From the NCBI RefSeq assembly GCF_018531445.1, contig NZ_JAHDTH010000073.1, forward strand, positions 1-33,796: a stretch of 33,796 nucleotides of DNA. The letters are read 5' to 3'. The notes beneath the pieces were generated by a model, which worked only from the letters and a program-made list of their open reading frames with translations, had not been told where the DNA came from and did no database searches. Positions 6,683-14,192 of this stretch are shown one piece after another; the first letter of the stretch is position 1, and each line of letters opens with the position of its first letter. The stretch is from Pseudonocardia lacus (GTDB lineage Bacteria; Actinomycetota; Actinomycetes; Mycobacteriales; Pseudonocardiaceae). Both the position numbers and the translations under genes were made by a program.

Positions 6683-6700
6683 CCCCGGTTCAGACCGGGG
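6683..6700. terminator. Bidirectional hairpin between sodA and the pentapeptide gene
   Basis: Arms CCCCGGT (6683-6689) and ACCGGGG (6694-6700) enclose the loop TCAG. The loop contains the stop codon of the convergent pentapeptide gene, so the same hairpin serves both transcripts. Confidence 0.65.
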
Positions 6701-7463
6701 AGTCGGTCACCTGGATGCCCAGCGCGGCCAGCAGCGCCCCGCCCAGCGGGACCTGCTGGTCCGCGCTGATCCGGGAACCGCGCAGCGCGAACGCGCCGCG
6801 CACTTCGTCGAGTGTGGAGCGGTGCAGGTAGGCGTCGGTCAGCTCGGCGTCGGCGAAGCTGGCGCCCGTCAGGTCGCAGCCGACGAGCCCGCAGTCGCTG
6901 CCGGTGAAGCGGTAGAAGTCGGCCCCCTGCAGGCCGGTGTCCTCGACGAGCAGGTACTTGCCCCGCGCCATGCGCAGGTTGGCCATGTCGGCCCGGCAGT
7001 CGCGGATGTGCACGTCGGTGAGGGACGCGCCGCTGAGCGCGGTGCCGGTGAGCCGGCAGTCGGTGAACGTGACGCGGGTGAGGCCGGCGTCGTCGAGGAC
7101 GGCGCCGGACAGGTCGCAGTGCACGAACTCGGTGTCGCGGCAGCGCAGCCCGGTGAAGCTGCGCCCGGACAGGTCCGCGCCCTCCCAGCGGCACTCCTGC
7201 AGCGTCAGGTCGGCGACGTGCTCGGGCACCTCGACGTCGGGGCCGATGAGCAGGCCGTCCCAGGTGATGTCGAACTGGGGGAACCGGGGTGCCGGGTCGC
7301 GCGAGGACGGGACGTCGGGCGGGTCGGGACGGAGCTTCTTGACCTTCGACCGCGCCGCTCGTGCCACGGCCGGCACTGTACGCAGCACCCACGACAACGC
7401 GGCCGTTCCCCTGAGCACAACCGGCAGGTCACCCGTTCCGCCGAGCGAGTGATCCCTACCCAC
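6690..7463 (-). CDS. Pentapeptide-repeat protein
   Basis: Up to 257 residues. From about residue 85 to 225 the sequence runs in five-residue periods of the A(D/N)LXX type (GADLSGRSFTG, CDLSGAVLDDAGL, GADFYRF, GCDLTGASFADAEL), which fold into a right-handed square beta-helix. No membrane segment or enzyme motif is visible. Some pentapeptide proteins protect DNA gyrase by mimicking DNA (MfpA, Qnr), but this one has non-uniform repeats and long ends, so that role is not supported. The start is uncertain: GTG at 7463 is the longest, and several GTG/TTG codons within the next 30 residues are possible. An inverted repeat AGTGAT...ATCACT (7448-7471) overlaps the start region. Confidence 0.8.
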   Translation of the reverse strand: MGRDHSLGGTGDLPVVLRGTAALSWVLRTVPAVARAARSKVKKLRPDPPDVPSSRDPAPRFPQFDITWDGLLIGPDVEVPEHVADLTLQECRWEGADLSGRSFTGLRCRDTEFVHCDLSGAVLDDAGLTRVTFTDCRLTGTALSGASLTDVHIRDCRADMANLRMARGKYLLVEDTGLQGADFYRFTGSDCGLVGCDLTGASFADAELTDAYLHRSTLDEVRGAFALRGSRISADQQVPLGGALLAALGIQVTDSPV

Positions 7464-7677
7464 AAATCACTGCGCTAAACATCACCCTCCCGGACGAACC
7501 CGAATCGCCTCGCAGTGTCGACTTTCGAGCTTCCCGTCAGTCACTGTTCATCTGGGCGCAGGTGACGCCCGCGTTCCGGTCCCACAGCTCTGCCAGGTAT
7601 CAACGGGCAGCGTCACGGAATCGATTCAGTTCGCACCGCGCCCCACCGGGTGCAGCGTCGAGCAGGGGAGCTCGTGC
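7464..7677. promoter_or_regulatory. Promoter region of the phosphate transporter; single PHO-box-like unit
   Basis: A 214-bp gap between divergent genes. GTTCATCTGGG (7546-7556) fits the 11-nt direct-repeat unit recognised by PhoP in Streptomyces. Only one good unit is present, and PhoP normally needs two, so the match is weak. I see no gene in this gap. Confidence 0.3.
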
Positions 7678-8808
7678 ATGGAATTGACCCTCATCGTCGT
7701 CGTGGTCGTCGCGACCGCGCTGATCTTCGACTTCACCAACGGCTTCCATGACACGGCCAACGCGATGGCGACGTCCATCGCCACCGGCGCGCTGAAGCCC
7801 AGGACCGCGGTGGCCATCGCCGGCGTGCTGAACCTGATCGGCGCGTTCCTGTCCGTCGAGGTCGCCAGGACGATCTCCAGCGGGATGGTCGACGAGACCC
7901 GCATCACCCCCGTGGTGATCTTCGCCGGGTTGATCGGGGCGATCATCTGGAACCTGCTGACCTGGCTGCTCGGGCTGCCATCCAGTTCGTCGCACGCCCT
8001 GTTCGGCGGGCTCATCGGGGCGTCGATCATGGCGGCCGGGGTCGGCGCGGTGAACTTCGGCTCCGTGTTCACCAAGGTGATCCTCCCGGCCCTGGTCTCC
8101 CCCCTGCTGGCCGGCGTCATCGCCCTGATCGGCACCTACCTCGCCTACCGGCTCACCGCGCGCGCCCACGACGGCACCGTCCGGAGGGGCTTCCGCTACG
8201 GCCAGATCGTCTCCGCCTCGATGGTCGCGCTCGCCCACGGAACCAACGACGCGCAGAAGACGATGGGCGTCATCACCCTGACGCTGATCACGGCCGGCAC
8301 GCTGGCGCCCGACTCGTCCCCGCCGTTCTGGGTGATCCTGTCCGCCGGCCTGGCCATCGCGCTGGGCACCTACCTCGGCGGCTGGCGCATCATCCGCACG
8401 CTCGGCAAGCGGGTCAGCGACATCCAGACCCCGCAGGGCTTCGCCGCCGAGGCGAGCGCCACCGCCGTCATCCTCACGTCCTCGCACCTGGGCTTCGCGC
8501 TGTCGACCACGCAGGTCGCCACCGGGGCGATCTTCGGGGCGGGCGCCGGGCGCCGGCTGGCCGCGGTGCGGTGGAGCGTCGCCGGGCAGATGGCAATCGC
8601 GTGGCTGCTCACCCTGCCGGCCGCCGCGGCCGTGGGCGCGGTCGCCGCGTGGGTGTCGGGCACCGGCACCGCCGGCACGGTGATCGTCGCGCTCGTCGCG
8701 GTCGCGATCGCGATCGGCATCTACGCGGCGTCGAAGCGGCACCCGGTCACCGCCCACAACGTGAACGACGTGCCGCCGGTCACCGCCGACGAGCCCGTCG
8801 CGGCCTGA
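7678..8808 (+). CDS. pit: Inorganic phosphate transporter, PiT family
   Basis: A 376-residue polytopic membrane protein with about ten hydrophobic helices. Both halves carry the PiT signature: FDFTNGFHDTANAMATSIAT at about residues 17-36 and ALAHGTNDAQKTMGVI at about 184-199. The SSSSHALFGG segment follows the first half, as in characterised PitA proteins. PiT carriers take up metal-phosphate with protons. The ATG is preceded by AGGGGAG. A small membrane protein follows after 10 bp, so the two form an operon, and a strong hairpin closes it at 9071-9101. Confidence 0.95.
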   Translation: MELTLIVVVVVATALIFDFTNGFHDTANAMATSIATGALKPRTAVAIAGVLNLIGAFLSVEVARTISSGMVDETRITPVVIFAGLIGAIIWNLLTWLLGLPSSSSHALFGGLIGASIMAAGVGAVNFGSVFTKVILPALVSPLLAGVIALIGTYLAYRLTARAHDGTVRRGFRYGQIVSASMVALAHGTNDAQKTMGVITLTLITAGTLAPDSSPPFWVILSAGLAIALGTYLGGWRIIRTLGKRVSDIQTPQGFAAEASATAVILTSSHLGFALSTTQVATGAIFGAGAGRRLAAVRWSVAGQMAIAWLLTLPAAAAVGAVAAWVSGTGTAGTVIVALVAVAIAIGIYAASKRHPVTAHNVNDVPPVTADEPVAA

Positions 8809-8818
8809 GGGGATCTCG

Positions 8819-9064
8819 ATGAGCATCGCCTGGGGTTCCCTGCTCCTGGTCTGCGCCGTCTCGCTGGCCGCCGGGGTGGCGGTCGTGGTGCTGGTGGCGC
8901 TGGCGCTGGTCGGGCTGTCCGCGCGGGCGCCGCAGCCCGTGGGCGGGGCGGCCGACGGCGCCCGCCCGTCGCTCGGCCCGGGTGCCGGCACCGCGGTGGC
9001 CGCGGTGTGCCTGCTGGCCGCGGCCGCGATCGTCGGCTACGGCCTCTACGTGATCGTCTTCTGA
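8819..9064 (+). CDS. Small two-helix membrane protein, downstream of pit
   Basis: 81 residues with a hydrophobic helix at each end (about 6-35 and 58-80) joined by a Gly/Ala/Pro-rich loop. The ATG has the ribosome binding site GAGGGGAT. The gene lies 10 bp after the phosphate transporter and shares its terminator, so it may be an accessory or stabilising subunit. I recognise no domain. Similar small membrane genes follow pit in other actinobacteria as far as I recall. Confidence 0.8.
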   Translation: MSIAWGSLLLVCAVSLAAGVAVVVLVALALVGLSARAPQPVGGAADGARPSLGPGAGTAVAAVCLLAAAAIVGYGLYVIVF

Positions 9065-9070
9065 CCCACC

Positions 9071-9101
9071 GCCCGGTTCTCCGGAGGCCGGAGAACCGGG
9101 C
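9071..9101. terminator. Terminator hairpin after the pit operon
   Basis: The 14-nt perfect arms 9071-9084 and 9088-9101 enclose the triloop AGG. No T-run follows, which is usual for actinobacterial terminators. Confidence 0.8.
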
Positions 9102-9133
9102 GACGGGGAAGGGCCGCGGATAGGATCGTCGCG

Positions 9134-9727
9134 ATGAGCGCCGGGAAGGTGTACCTGCTGCGGCACGGGCAGACGGAGTGGTCGGTGTCGGGCAAGCACA
9201 CCGGCCGCACCGACGTCCCGCTCACCGAGCGCGGCCGGGTGCTGGCCGGGGCGGCCGGAGCGCTGATCCGGCGGGTGCGCGGCGAGGACGCGCCCGCCCT
9301 GATCGTGTCCAGCCCGCGCGCCCGCGCCCGGACGACCGCCGAGCTGGCCGGCTTCGTGCCCGACCGCCTCGACGAGCGGCTCGGCGAGTGGGACTACGGC
9401 TCCTACGAGGGCCGCACCACCCCGGAGATCCGCGAGACCGACCCCGGGTGGACGGTCTGGACGCACCCCAGCCCCGGCGGGGAGACCGCAGAGCAGGTCG
9501 CCGCCCGCGCCGACGGCGTCCTCGACGAGGCCAGGGCCGCGCTGCCCGACGGCGACGTCGTCCTGGTCGGCCACGGCCACTTCAGCCGGGTGCTGATCGC
9601 GCGCTGGATCGGGCTGGCGGCCACCGAGGGCGTCCGGTTCGCCATGGAGGCGCCGAGCTGGGCGGTGCTCGGCGACGAGCGCGGGGTCCCCCGGCTCGAC
9701 CACGTCAACCTGGGGGTCTTCGGATGA
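9134..9727 (+). CDS. Histidine phosphatase family protein (phosphoglycerate-mutase-like)
   Basis: 197 residues. The phospho-histidine motif LLRHGQTEW is at residues 8-16, the second Arg is in SSPRARARTTAEL (about 59-71), the general acid Glu is in LGEWDYGSYEG (about 83-93), and the second His is in GHGHFSRV (about 143-150). By position and motifs it resembles M. tuberculosis Rv3214, which behaves as a broad acid phosphatase and not a true mutase. TAGGAT at 9121-9126 lies 7 nt before the ATG with no ribosome binding site, so the mRNA is probably leaderless. The following GNAT gene overlaps it by ATGA, which indicates translational coupling. Confidence 0.92.
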   Translation: MSAGKVYLLRHGQTEWSVSGKHTGRTDVPLTERGRVLAGAAGALIRRVRGEDAPALIVSSPRARARTTAELAGFVPDRLDERLGEWDYGSYEGRTTPEIRETDPGWTVWTHPSPGGETAEQVAARADGVLDEARAALPDGDVVLVGHGHFSRVLIARWIGLAATEGVRFAMEAPSWAVLGDERGVPRLDHVNLGVFG

Positions 9728-10203
9728 CGGTGCGCGACGTGCGGCCGGAGGACGTGCCGGCGGTCGTGAAGCTGGTCTACGAGCTGGCCGACTACGAGCG
9801 CGCCGTCGACGAGTGCCACCTCACCGACGAGCAGCTGCACGCCGCCCTGTTCGGCCCGTCCCCGGCGCTGTTCGGCTTCGTCGCCGAGCTCGACGGCGAG
9901 GTGGTCGGCTTCGCGCTGTGGTTCCTGAACTTCTCGACCTGGCGCGGCGCGCACGGCATCTACCTGGAGGACCTGTACGTGCGCCCGGAGCACCGGGGCC
10001 ACGGCTTCGGCCGGCTGCTGCTGGCCCGGCTGGCGCGCGAGTGCGTCGAGCGGGGCTACGCGCGGCTGGAGTGGTCGGTGCTCGACTGGAACGAGCCCGC
10101 GCTGGGCTTCTACCGGCGCATCGGCGCGGTCGGCATGGACGAGTGGACGGTGCACCGTCTCACCGACGACGCGCTCGCGGCGCTGGCCGCCACCTCGCCG
10201 TAG
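9724..10203 (+). CDS. GNAT family N-acetyltransferase
   Basis: 159 residues covering one GNAT fold. Motif A, which binds the acetyl-CoA pyrophosphate, is LEDLYVRPEHRGHGFGRLLL (about residues 81-100). Motif B is WSVLDWNEPALGFYRRIGA. The N-terminus (VRDVRPEDVPAVVKLVYEL) and the segment ALWFLNFSTWRGAHGIYLED resemble diamine and small-substrate acetyltransferases. The start overlaps the stop of the phosphatase gene (ATGA). M. tuberculosis has an acetyltransferase (Rv3216) at the matching place. The substrate is unknown. Confidence 0.92.
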   Translation: MTVRDVRPEDVPAVVKLVYELADYERAVDECHLTDEQLHAALFGPSPALFGFVAELDGEVVGFALWFLNFSTWRGAHGIYLEDLYVRPEHRGHGFGRLLLARLARECVERGYARLEWSVLDWNEPALGFYRRIGAVGMDEWTVHRLTDDALAALAATSP

Positions 10204-10212
10204 TCGCGGCGG

Positions 10213-11163
10213 TCAGGCGTCGAGGCCGGCGGCGATCATCGCCTCCAGCCGGGCGCGGCCGGCGTCGCCGAGCGCCCCGCCGAGCGCGGCCGCGAGGGCG
10301 GCGAACGGGTCGGGCAGGGGGAGCGCGGGCAGCTCGGCGGCCAGCTCGGGCACCGTCCACCGGCCGTCGGTGACCGCCCGCGCCCCGGCGGACCAGCCGT
10401 GCTGCACCGTGATCCTGCCGACGCGCACCGACAGCACCTGCCCGGTCAGCGGGCACCCGTCGGCGACGAGGTAGGCGACGAGCGGGGCCACGACGTCCGG
10501 GTCGCGCGCCGGCGCCCCGTCCACGCCGGGCACGCCGCGGGTCAGCCGCGTGCGGACCATCGACGGGCTCACGCAGTTGACCCGCACGCCCCGCCTGCCC
10601 AGCTCCAGCGCGTGCACGACGGTCATGGCGGCGACGCCCGCGCTGGCCGCGGCGTAGTTGGTATGGCCGGGCAGGGGATTGGACAGGCCCGAGCCGGATG
10701 CCGTGTTGACGATGGCGCGGTCGACGCGCTGCCCGGCGGCGTGCCGCTCGCGCCAGTGCGCCGCCGCCCAGTGCGTCACCGCGGCGGTGCCCTTCAGCTT
10801 GACCGCCACGACGTCGTCGAACTCGGCCTCGGTGAGCCGCTCGATGCCCCGGTTGGCCTCCACGGCGGCGTTGTTGACCACGGCGTGCAGGTCGCCGAAG
10901 GTCTCGACCGCGCGCTCGACCATCGCACGGGCGTCGCCCCAGACGGCGACGCTGCCGGTGTCGGCGACGGCCCGCCCGCCGGCCGCCCGGATCTCCTCGA
11001 CGACCGCCGCGGCCACCGCGGCGTCGCCCCCGGACCCGTCGACCTCGACGCCGGGGTCGTTGACCACCACGTTCGCGCCGGCCGCCGCGAGGTGCAGCGC
11101 CTCGGCCCGCCCGATCCCCCGCCCCGCACCGGTCACCAGGACCGTCCGCCCACGCACGTCCAT
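10213..11163 (-). CDS. SDR family oxidoreductase lacking the catalytic lysine
   Basis: 316 residues. The nucleotide motif TGAGRGIG is at about residues 10-17, VVNNAAVEANRG stands for the NNAG motif, and catalytic Ser is in NTASGSG. The active-site Tyr is Tyr170 (HTNYAAAS). The family pattern is YxxxK, but position 174 is Ser (codon AGC), so the lysine that lowers the tyrosine pKa is missing. Downstream, RGVRVNCVSPSMVRTRL matches the usual post-catalytic strand. The C-terminal 60 residues after the Rossmann domain are unusual for a plain SDR. The ATG at 11163 has GAGGG upstream. It is divergent from a TetR gene around a 55-bp palindrome and is probably controlled by that repressor. Confidence 0.88.
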   Translation of the reverse strand: MDVRGRTVLVTGAGRGIGRAEALHLAAAGANVVVNDPGVEVDGSGGDAAVAAAVVEEIRAAGGRAVADTGSVAVWGDARAMVERAVETFGDLHAVVNNAAVEANRGIERLTEAEFDDVVAVKLKGTAAVTHWAAAHWRERHAAGQRVDRAIVNTASGSGLSNPLPGHTNYAAASAGVAAMTVVHALELGRRGVRVNCVSPSMVRTRLTRGVPGVDGAPARDPDVVAPLVAYLVADGCPLTGQVLSVRVGRITVQHGWSAGARAVTDGRWTVPELAAELPALPLPDPFAALAAALGGALGDAGRARLEAMIAAGLDA

Positions 11164-11184
11164 CGCCACCCTCACTTCGCCGTG

Positions 11185-11239
11185 TTACTTCATCGACTGC
11201 ATTACTACATTGACTGTAGCAATATAGTCGCTGCAGTAA
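11185..11239. promoter_or_regulatory. 55-bp imperfect palindromic operator between SDR and TetR genes
   Basis: From TTACT at 11185 to AGTAA at 11239 the strands match with only a few mismatches. The centre is the perfect palindrome CTACA-TTGAC-TGTAG (11205-11219). It is strikingly AT-rich for this chromosome. TTGACT (11210-11215) may be a -35, and TAAGCT (11237-11242) lies 7 nt before the TetR GTG start. The size suggests binding of two TetR dimers and joint control of both genes. Confidence 0.8.
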
Positions 11240-11249
11240 GCTCACCGCT

Positions 11250-11840
11250 GTGGTCGAGGGGCGCCGGGAGCGCAAGAAGCAGCTCACCCGCCAGGCACTG
11301 GTGGACGCGGCGGTCCGGCTGTTCACCGAGCGCGGCTTCGAGCGCACGACCGTCGCCGACATCGCCGAGGCCGCCGACGTCAGCACCCGCACGTTCTTCC
11401 TGCACTTCGCGACCAAGGAGGACGTGCTGCTGGCCGACGTCACCGAGCGGGTCAGCGGCGGCGCGGCCGCCGTCCTGCGCGACGCCGCGTCACCCGCCGA
11501 GGCCCTCGCGGCCGCCGCCGACGTGATGATCACCGACGCGTGGCGCGGCGACCTGCGCACCGGTGCCGCCGGCCTGCGGGCCCGGCTCGTCGTCGACAAC
11601 CCGGCCGTGCGGGCCCGCCTGCTCCAGGTGGGGTTCGCGGCCCAGGAGGGCATCGCCGCCGCGCTCGTCGCGGCGTTCCCCGACCAGCTCGACGAGGTCG
11701 ACGCCGCCGCGCTCGTCGGCGCGCTGATGGGCGCGGTGGCGAGCGCGGCCGTGGCGGCCCTGCGCCGGGGCGACCCGCCGGACGCCGTCCGCGACGCGAT
11801 GCGCCGGGCCGCCGCGCTCGCACTGGCGCCGGGCCGGTGA
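11250..11840 (+). CDS. TetR/AcrR family transcriptional regulator
   Basis: 196 residues. The N-terminal DNA-binding domain is clear (QALVDAAVRLFTERGFERTT, then VADIAEAADVSTRTFFLHFA at about residues 36-55, followed by TKEDVLL). The C-terminal domain is the usual variable helical ligand pocket. The divergent SDR gene and the long palindrome between them make this the local repressor of the SDR, with its substrate or product as the likely effector. TAAGCT 7 nt before the GTG suggests a leaderless mRNA. Confidence 0.92.
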   Translation: MVEGRRERKKQLTRQALVDAAVRLFTERGFERTTVADIAEAADVSTRTFFLHFATKEDVLLADVTERVSGGAAAVLRDAASPAEALAAAADVMITDAWRGDLRTGAAGLRARLVVDNPAVRARLLQVGFAAQEGIAAALVAAFPDQLDEVDAAALVGALMGAVASAAVAALRRGDPPDAVRDAMRRAAALALAPGR

Positions 11841-11927
11841 CGCCCTTCGCCGTCCGCTGCCCCGGCGGGCGCCCGACTGCAGGTCGAGGCCGGACTCGCG
11901 GTGCTGCGGGAGATGGTGGGCCGAGCC

Positions 11928-12368
11928 TCAGCCCGACGGGTCGTCCTTGGTCGGGTCGCGCCCGGTGTCGACGGGCAGGTCGAACCCCATCGACCACTCC
12001 CGCGACCGCTCGCTGATCAGCAGCATGAACGTCGCGGCCACGACGACGCCGGTGACGATGCCCATCGCCAGCTGCCGCGACGGCCCGATCAGCGAGTAGA
12101 CGACCGGCAGCAGCAGCAGCTGCGTGACGATGGCCGGGGTGCGCGCCCAGCGCCGTCCGGTGACCAGCCCGAACCCGACGAACACCAGCGCGGCGCCGAT
12201 CAGGGTGAAGTAGCCGGCCTCGCCGAGGACCGCGCCGACGCCCGCGGGCGAGCTGGTCGAGCGGATCGCCAGCGCCACCGCGAACCCGATCCCGAGCAGC
12301 CCTTCGCCACCGACGGTGACGCCGGCGACGCGGATCTGCCACGGCGGCGCTGACTGGCGCGTACTCAC
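11928..12368 (-). CDS. Integral membrane protein (Rv3217c-like), hypothetical
   Basis: 146 residues with four hydrophobic helices. They run from VAGVTVGGEGLLGIGFAVAL through AGYFTLIGAALVFVGFGLV and ARTPAIVTQLLLLPVVYSLI to MGIVTGVVVAATFMLLI, with a charged C-terminal tail. It sits divergent from a lipid kinase, as Rv3217c does from Rv3218 in M. tuberculosis by my recollection. No enzyme motif is visible. The GTG at 12368 is preceded by minus-strand TATCCT (12381-12376) and a 7-nt spacer, so the transcript is probably leaderless. Confidence 0.82.
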   Translation of the reverse strand: MSTRQSAPPWQIRVAGVTVGGEGLLGIGFAVALAIRSTSSPAGVGAVLGEAGYFTLIGAALVFVGFGLVTGRRWARTPAIVTQLLLLPVVYSLIGPSRQLAMGIVTGVVVAATFMLLISERSREWSMGFDLPVDTGRDPTKDDPSG

Positions 12369-12404
12369 GCAAGCGAGGATAGGGCCCCCCGTTAGTGTGC
12401 CGAC
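12369..12404. promoter_or_regulatory. 36-bp divergent promoter for two leaderless genes
   Basis: Minus-strand TATCCT (12381-12376) lies 7 nt before GTG 12368. Plus-strand TAGTGT (12393-12398) lies 6 nt before GTG 12405. There is no room for ribosome binding sites, and the -35 regions must overlap the opposite promoters. Confidence 0.6.
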
Positions 12405-13382
12405 GTGCGCGCGCTGCTCGTCGTCAACCCCAACGCCACCACCACGACACCCGGTGGGCGTGACGTCATCACCCGGGCGCTGGGCAGCGAGCTCAAGCTG
12501 GACGTGCTGGAGACCACCTGCCGGGGGCACGCGGCGCGGGCCGCGGCCGAGGCGGCGGTCGACGGGTTCGACGTCGTCGTGGTGCACGGCGGCGACGGCA
12601 CGGTCAACGAGGTCGTCAACGGCATGCTGGACGCCCCGGGCGCCGAGGCCGCCGGTCCGTGGAACCGCCCGGCGGTTGCCGTGGTGCCCGGGGGCTCGGC
12701 CAACGTGTTCGCCAGGGCGCTGGGCAGCCCCCGCGACCCCGTGGAGGCCACCGCGACGATCCTCGACGCCCTGCGCGAGCAGCGCGACGTCCTGGTGGGC
12801 CTGGGCCGGGTCGAGCCGACCCCCTCGCCGCGCCCGCGGGCCGCCGGCCATCCGGGCGGCCGCTGGTTCACGTTCAACGCCGGGCTGGGCTGGGACGCCG
12901 AGGTGGTCGCCGCCGTCGAGGAGGCCCGCGCGGCCGGCCGGGAGGCCACGCCGCTGCGCTACGCCGGCACGGCCGTCAAGCACTACGTCGACCAGCTGCG
13001 CCGGCCGCGCTCGATGACCGTCGAGATCTCCGGGGCCGCGCCCGTGCCGGACGTGCGGCTCGCGTTCATCACCACCACCCACACCTGGACCTACCTCGGC
13101 TCCCGGGCGGTGCGCACCAACCCGGGCACCTCCATCCGCTCGGGGCTGGGCCTGTTCGGCATGCGCGACCTGGGGGCCGGGACGATCGCCTCGACGCTGC
13201 GCCGCATGCTCGCCCCGGGCGGCGACCCGCGCGGGCGGAATGTCCTGCGCCAGGACGCCGTTGCATCGGTGACGGTCCGCTGCGCGGAGCCCGTCGCGCT
13301 GCAGGTGGACGGCGATCTGCTGGGGCGGCACCGCGAGGTGCGGTTCCGGGCGGTCCGCGACGCGCTACGCGTCGTCGTGTGA
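12405..13382 (+). CDS. Diacylglycerol/lipid kinase family protein
   Basis: 325 residues. The ATP-binding motif VVHGGDGTVNEVVNG is at about residues 59-73 and VPGGSANVFARALG (GSxNxFAR type) at about 95-108, both typical of the DagK/sphingosine-kinase superfamily. The start MRALLVVNPNA is the first strand of the kinase domain. The C-terminal beta-sandwich half (FNAGLGWDAEVV, then QVDGDLLG) is complete. The likely reaction is phosphorylation of a membrane lipid alcohol. It matches Rv3218 by position, next to whiB1. The GTG start is predicted to be leaderless, and a hairpin follows at 13413. Confidence 0.92.
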   Translation: MRALLVVNPNATTTTPGGRDVITRALGSELKLDVLETTCRGHAARAAAEAAVDGFDVVVVHGGDGTVNEVVNGMLDAPGAEAAGPWNRPAVAVVPGGSANVFARALGSPRDPVEATATILDALREQRDVLVGLGRVEPTPSPRPRAAGHPGGRWFTFNAGLGWDAEVVAAVEEARAAGREATPLRYAGTAVKHYVDQLRRPRSMTVEISGAAPVPDVRLAFITTTHTWTYLGSRAVRTNPGTSIRSGLGLFGMRDLGAGTIASTLRRMLAPGGDPRGRNVLRQDAVASVTVRCAEPVALQVDGDLLGRHREVRFRAVRDALRVVV

Positions 13383-13412
13383 TACCCGCAGTTCGTCGCG
13401 CCGGCCCCGGCT

Positions 13413-13432
13413 GGTCACCCGCGTGGGTGACC
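13413..13432. terminator. Terminator hairpin after the lipid kinase gene
   Basis: Arms GGTCACCC (13413-13420) and GGGTGACC (13425-13432) enclose the loop GCGT, 30 bp after the kinase stop. The rest of 13383-13670 shows no gene. Confidence 0.6.
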
Positions 13433-13673
13433 TGGGGCGTCCATTCACCGCTGCTTGCGGACCGTCGGGCCGATAAGGGCTCGCACCTGGGCAAACAGTA
13501 GCCCATGGTGGAGCCCGGACAGACGAGTGATCGCGACGACCCACTCGCATGGTCTGCGGGAGCGGGGGGTACCCACTCCGGCAGGCGGTCCGGGACAGAT
13601 CGTTCTGCGCACGGCCGCACGAGGTGGTTGCGAAGTCGTAACCAACCGCCGCGGGTGGTCGTTGCGAAGGACA

Positions 13674-13689
13674 GGTGAGCTGGTTCACC
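13674..13689. promoter_or_regulatory. CRP-type site 1 upstream of whiB1
   Basis: GGTGA-GCTGGT-TCACC is a perfect palindrome of the CRP form GTGA-N6-TCAC. TACCCT at 13702-13707 is a possible -10 just downstream, so the site would lie around the -35 region. M. tuberculosis whiB1 is controlled by its CRP through two sites. Confidence 0.6.
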
Positions 13690-13724
13690 GCGATCGACCC
13701 GTACCCTTGAAGATCGAGCGTGCT

Positions 13725-13740
13725 CGTGAAACCATTCACA
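13725..13740. promoter_or_regulatory. CRP-type site 2 upstream of whiB1
   Basis: CGTGA-AACCAT-TCACA matches the consensus TGTGA-N6-TCACA at 9 of 10 positions. It lies 69 bp before the whiB1 start and 51 bp, centre to centre, from site 1. Its position relative to the transcription start is unclear because no second -10 is obvious. Confidence 0.6.
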
Positions 13741-13808
13741 AGCGCGGAAACACCGTGACAGACGATCGGCGCGACCCCGATCGCGCAAGTACGAGGAGCA
13801 GAGAGACC

Positions 13809-14060
13809 ATGGATTGGCGTCACCGCGCTATCTGCCGCGACGAGGACCCCGAGCTGTTCTTCCCGGTCGGGACGAGCGGTCCTGCGCTGCTGCAGATCGC
13901 TGAGGCCAAGACCGTCTGCCGACGCTGCCCCGTGGTCAGCGAGTGCCTCACCTGGGCGCTCGACAGTGGCCAGGACGCCGGCGTCTGGGGCGGGATGAGC
14001 GAGGACGAGCGGCGAGCTCTGAAGCGGCGCAACGCGCGCACCCGCGCCCGCACCGCCTGA
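13809..14060 (+). CDS. whiB1: Transcriptional regulator WhiB1
   Basis: 83 residues and nearly identical in pattern to mycobacterial WhiB1. The four [4Fe-4S] ligands are Cys9 (AICRDEDPELFFP), Cys37 and Cys40 (TVCRRCP) and Cys46 (SECLTWAL). The turn GVWGG and the basic C-terminal DNA-binding segment (RRALKRRNARTRART) follow. WhiB1 binds the primary sigma factor's C-terminal domain and its cluster reacts with nitric oxide; it is essential in M. tuberculosis. The ATG at 13809 has GAGGAG upstream, and the start MDWRH is the family start. Two CRP-type sites lie upstream, and a strong hairpin lies downstream at 14148-14192. Confidence 0.97.
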   Translation: MDWRHRAICRDEDPELFFPVGTSGPALLQIAEAKTVCRRCPVVSECLTWALDSGQDAGVWGGMSEDERRALKRRNARTRARTA

Positions 14061-14147
14061 CTCGCACGGCCTGCAGCAGATCTCAGCGTGCTGTAGATCT
14101 CAGTAGCAGTAGAAGCAGTACCTGAAGTAGCAACTGAACACTCCCCC

Positions 14148-14192
14148 ACCGCGGGCCCGAAGCCGGACACCACCCGGCCTCGGGCCCGCGGT
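14148..14192. terminator. Terminator hairpin downstream of whiB1
   Basis: The 19-nt arms 14148-14166 and 14174-14192 pair with one mismatch around a 7-nt loop. The leader to it holds a direct repeat AGATCTCAG (14078-14086 and 14095-14103) and a short AGTAGC/AGTAGA-rich stretch. Confidence 0.8.

Noticed and set aside
6677..6760. sodA 3' flank as source of an s-SodF-like RNA
   Set aside because: I looked for the complement of the sodN leader after sodA and did not find it. The match lies upstream of sodA, on the opposite strand sense.
6690..7463. Pentapeptide protein as a quinolone-resistance (MfpA/Qnr) protein
   Set aside because: The repeats are irregular and the length and ends do not fit the compact gyrase-protecting proteins.
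7600..8991. A 463-codon minus-strand frame opposite the phosphate transporter
   Set aside because: Antisense to a clear PiT gene, extremely Asp/Arg/Gly-rich, and no ribosome binding site.
10160..11653. A 497-codon minus-strand frame spanning the SDR and TetR genes
   Set aside because: It runs through the intergenic operator and antisense to TetR, and shows no domains.
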